NCBI GenBank assembly: GCA_037045585.1
Contig: JBAOIR010000055.1
Location: forward strand, 1-64,000
Length of the DNA stretch: 64,000 nt
Source: SSF14 sp037045585
Lineage (GTDB): Bacteria; Actinomycetota; Acidimicrobiia; Acidimicrobiales; Microtrichaceae
Direction: 5' to 3'
Below the pieces are notes generated by a model, which saw only the letters and a list, made by a program, of their open reading frames with translations, was not told the origin of the DNA and made no database searches. A program made the position numbers and the translations under genes. Shown here piece after piece: positions 62,737-64,000 of this stretch (its first letter is position 1; each line of letters opens with the position of its first letter).

Positions 62737-63551
62737 CACCGCGAACCACTGAACGTCAATCGCTCGCCCGGGGCCGGCTCGGCCTTGTGGCGACCGTGGC
62801 GGTCGCGGGCCTGCTCGGCGCCGCATGCGGTTCGACCAACGATGAAGGAACGCCCCGACCATCTTCGACCACGCTGGCGGCCACGACCCTTGCCCCTCCG
62901 GCGACCACGTCGACGCTGGCGACCACAGCGGCCGGGGGGAGTCTCCGCACGAAGCGATACTGCGAGGTCCTGCTCGTCCAGTTGGCCGACGGGAACGCGA
63001 CGGCCGACGTGTACAACAGCTTCCCGCTCAACGACTGTCCCGACGCGCTGTGGACCGAACTCGACGCCACGGCGATCGCGGCGTCGGAGGGCGCTCCGAT
63101 CGCGGTGCTGAACGGGCCCCGGTTCTGGCTCATGGACCGAATCGAGAAGGCGGGTGATGTCACCGAACTCCCGAAGAAGGACTTCGGAGGAATCGAGATG
63201 TACCGCCAGGCATCCGTGGCGATCGGGTCGATGGCTGAGGCCGCGACCCCGTATCTGCCCCACGAGGTCGACCGCGCCAGCGTGTTCGTCTTCGACGCCG
63301 GACAGACCGTCTATGAACTGACCGATCCCGAGGGGACGACGTACGTGATGCAGACGTGGAGCCAGCAGAAGGACCCCACCCTCGCCGAGGCAGACCTGGC
63401 CGATCTGGGCTCTCGACTGCAACTCCCCGCCGGCTGGGCCTATCGCTCCCGAACGCTCACCGAGCCGCTCCGGATCGACACGACCACGGTCGCGGCCGCC
63501 GTCCTCCAGGACGATCTCGCCAACAGCTACTCGCAGATCACATCCCGCTGA
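62733..63551 (+). CDS. Putative lipoprotein of unknown function
   Basis: 272 aa. Signal and lipobox LLGAACG (Cys ~32), a Thr/Pro/Ala linker, then a ~190-residue domain with two Cys (RYCEVLL, LNDCPDALW) likely paired. Motifs such as VLNGPRFWLMDRIEK and YVMQTWSQQKD are seen in actinobacterial lipoproteins of unknown role. No catalytic pattern recognised. Confidence 0.75.
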   Translation: MTPRTTERQSLARGRLGLVATVAVAGLLGAACGSTNDEGTPRPSSTTLAATTLAPPATTSTLATTAAGGSLRTKRYCEVLLVQLADGNATADVYNSFPLNDCPDALWTELDATAIAASEGAPIAVLNGPRFWLMDRIEKAGDVTELPKKDFGGIEMYRQASVAIGSMAEAATPYLPHEVDRASVFVFDAGQTVYELTDPEGTTYVMQTWSQQKDPTLAEADLADLGSRLQLPAGWAYRSRTLTEPLRIDTTTVAAAVLQDDLANSYSQITSR

Positions 63552-63678
63552 TACTGCCGAGCGCGCAATAGCTCGCAGTCGCTCTCGACGGAGGGGGCGC
63601 GCCCCTCGAGATGTCGGGGGTGCGCCGTCGTGATCGACCGGTTCGAGAACCTGCTTGCGTCGCGGCCGAGTATCCGGT

Positions 63679-63704
63679 CATACTGAACCGTATGGTTCAG
63701 TATG
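63679..63704. promoter_or_regulatory. 26-bp inverted repeat over the ArsR start codon
   Basis: CATACTGAACC / GGTTCAGTATG, perfect 11-bp arms around GTAT. The ATG start lies across the loop and right arm. It fits an ArsR autoregulatory operator that also hides the start codon. Confidence 0.65.
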
Positions 63705-64000
63705 ACGAATCGATCTCGATGCCTCCTTCGCCGCGCTGGCGGACGGCACCCGTCGCGGCGTGCTGGAACAGCTGGGACGCGCCGAGTCCTCGATCACCGA
63801 CCTCGCCGAGAGGTTCGACATGACCCTCACCGGTATGAGGAAGCACGTCGGCATTCTCGAGCAGGCAGGGCTCGTCACCACCGAGAAGGTCGGCCGGGTG
63901 CGCTACTGCCGGGTCGGGGAGCGCCGCCTCGACGAGGTCGCGGCGTGGATCGAGACGTACCACCACCTGTGGGACGAGCGGTTCTCCGAGCTGGACAAGG
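63692..64000 (+). CDS. ArsR-family regulator, frameshift, cut by window end
   Basis: ~100 residues visible: DASFAALADGTRRGVLEQLGR, DLAERFDMTLTGMRKHVGILEQAGLV (winged HTH) and the wing KVGRVRYCRV, then a helix WIETYHHLWDERF. This is the SdpR/PF12840-type ArsR group, often paired with an SRPBCC (AHSA1) gene downstream, which would lie outside the window. One base (C) seems missing near 63715, just after the start region. No Cys metal motif. Confidence 0.8.

Overview
The window is GC-rich and mostly actinobacterial in character. The gene set suggests a member of the Acidimicrobiia, though no marker gene here proves it. Supporting signs are small CsoR/CstR-type repressors, SipW-type surface proteins, MMPL transporters, NarL-type two-component pairs and an ECF sigma factor fused to a zinc-finger domain. 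The first ~3.5 kb (Sel1-repeat protein, hybrid sensor kinase, an unrecognised protein) does not look like the rest. It ends abruptly where a truncated FtsX-like permease begins, so it is probably a chimeric join or a foreign segment.

Layout. 1-3.55 kb: foreign-looking signalling genes. 3.55-9.8 kb: an accessory zone with a headless permease, an intact ISL3 element, half of a Met-type tRNA, a frameshifted PLP decarboxylase and a row of gene fragments (aminotransferase, P-loop kinase, AbiEii toxin with its antitoxin, VOC protein). 9.8-17.1 kb: central carbon, with PPDK, a pyruvate:ferredoxin oxidoreductase broken by many single-base indels, and a dihydroorotate-dehydrogenase-like protein. 17.1-20.1 kb: sulfide oxidation (CstR-like repressor, sulfide:quinone oxidoreductase, DsrC/TusE, DsrE). 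20.1-27.2 kb: a LysR/DUF6506 pair, then a SipW-type surface-protein locus next to a GAF-PAS kinase, a receiver and a NarL-type regulator. 27.2-30.6 kb: a GAF-PAS-GGDEF gene split by an IS3-family element with a 3-bp target duplication. 30.9-42 kb: P450, CsbD, a histone-H1-like protein, VIT1-type transporter, APC permease, haem-binding protein, MgtC/DUF4010, and an ApbE/ferric-reductase operon with an OmpR-type two-component system. 42.2-48.2 kb: a TetR, sulfotransferase, alkylsulfatase-like, SDR and MDR cluster. 48.4-55 kb: two MMPL transporters around a NarL-type kinase/regulator pair. 55-61 kb: a second persulfide locus (thioredoxin remnant, rhodanese, CstB-like dioxygenase, CstR, TauE, AhpD-like, DUF2202 lipoprotein), a sigma/zinc-finger fusion, and TlpA-like plus CcdA. 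61-64 kb: a TetR with a lipoprotein, and an ArsR cut by the window end.

Two regulatory circuits stand out. First, six copies of TACCC-N4-GGGTA lie only beside the CstR-like genes and sulfur genes, which ties at least three loci into one persulfide regulon. Second, two copies of a NarL-type 7-2-7 inverted repeat (TACCCA-N4-TGGGTA) lie exactly 30 bp, start to start, from an identical nonamer in front of two genes of the SipW locus, beside a NarL-family regulator. One of these promoters would give a long leader RNA with a perfect 11-bp stem.

Data quality. At least 15 genes carry single-base frameshifts. They are often a lost base in a G or C run, or an extra G right after a C, while neighbouring genes are intact. 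Most are probably sequencing or assembly error, so I describe those genes as single units with a break.
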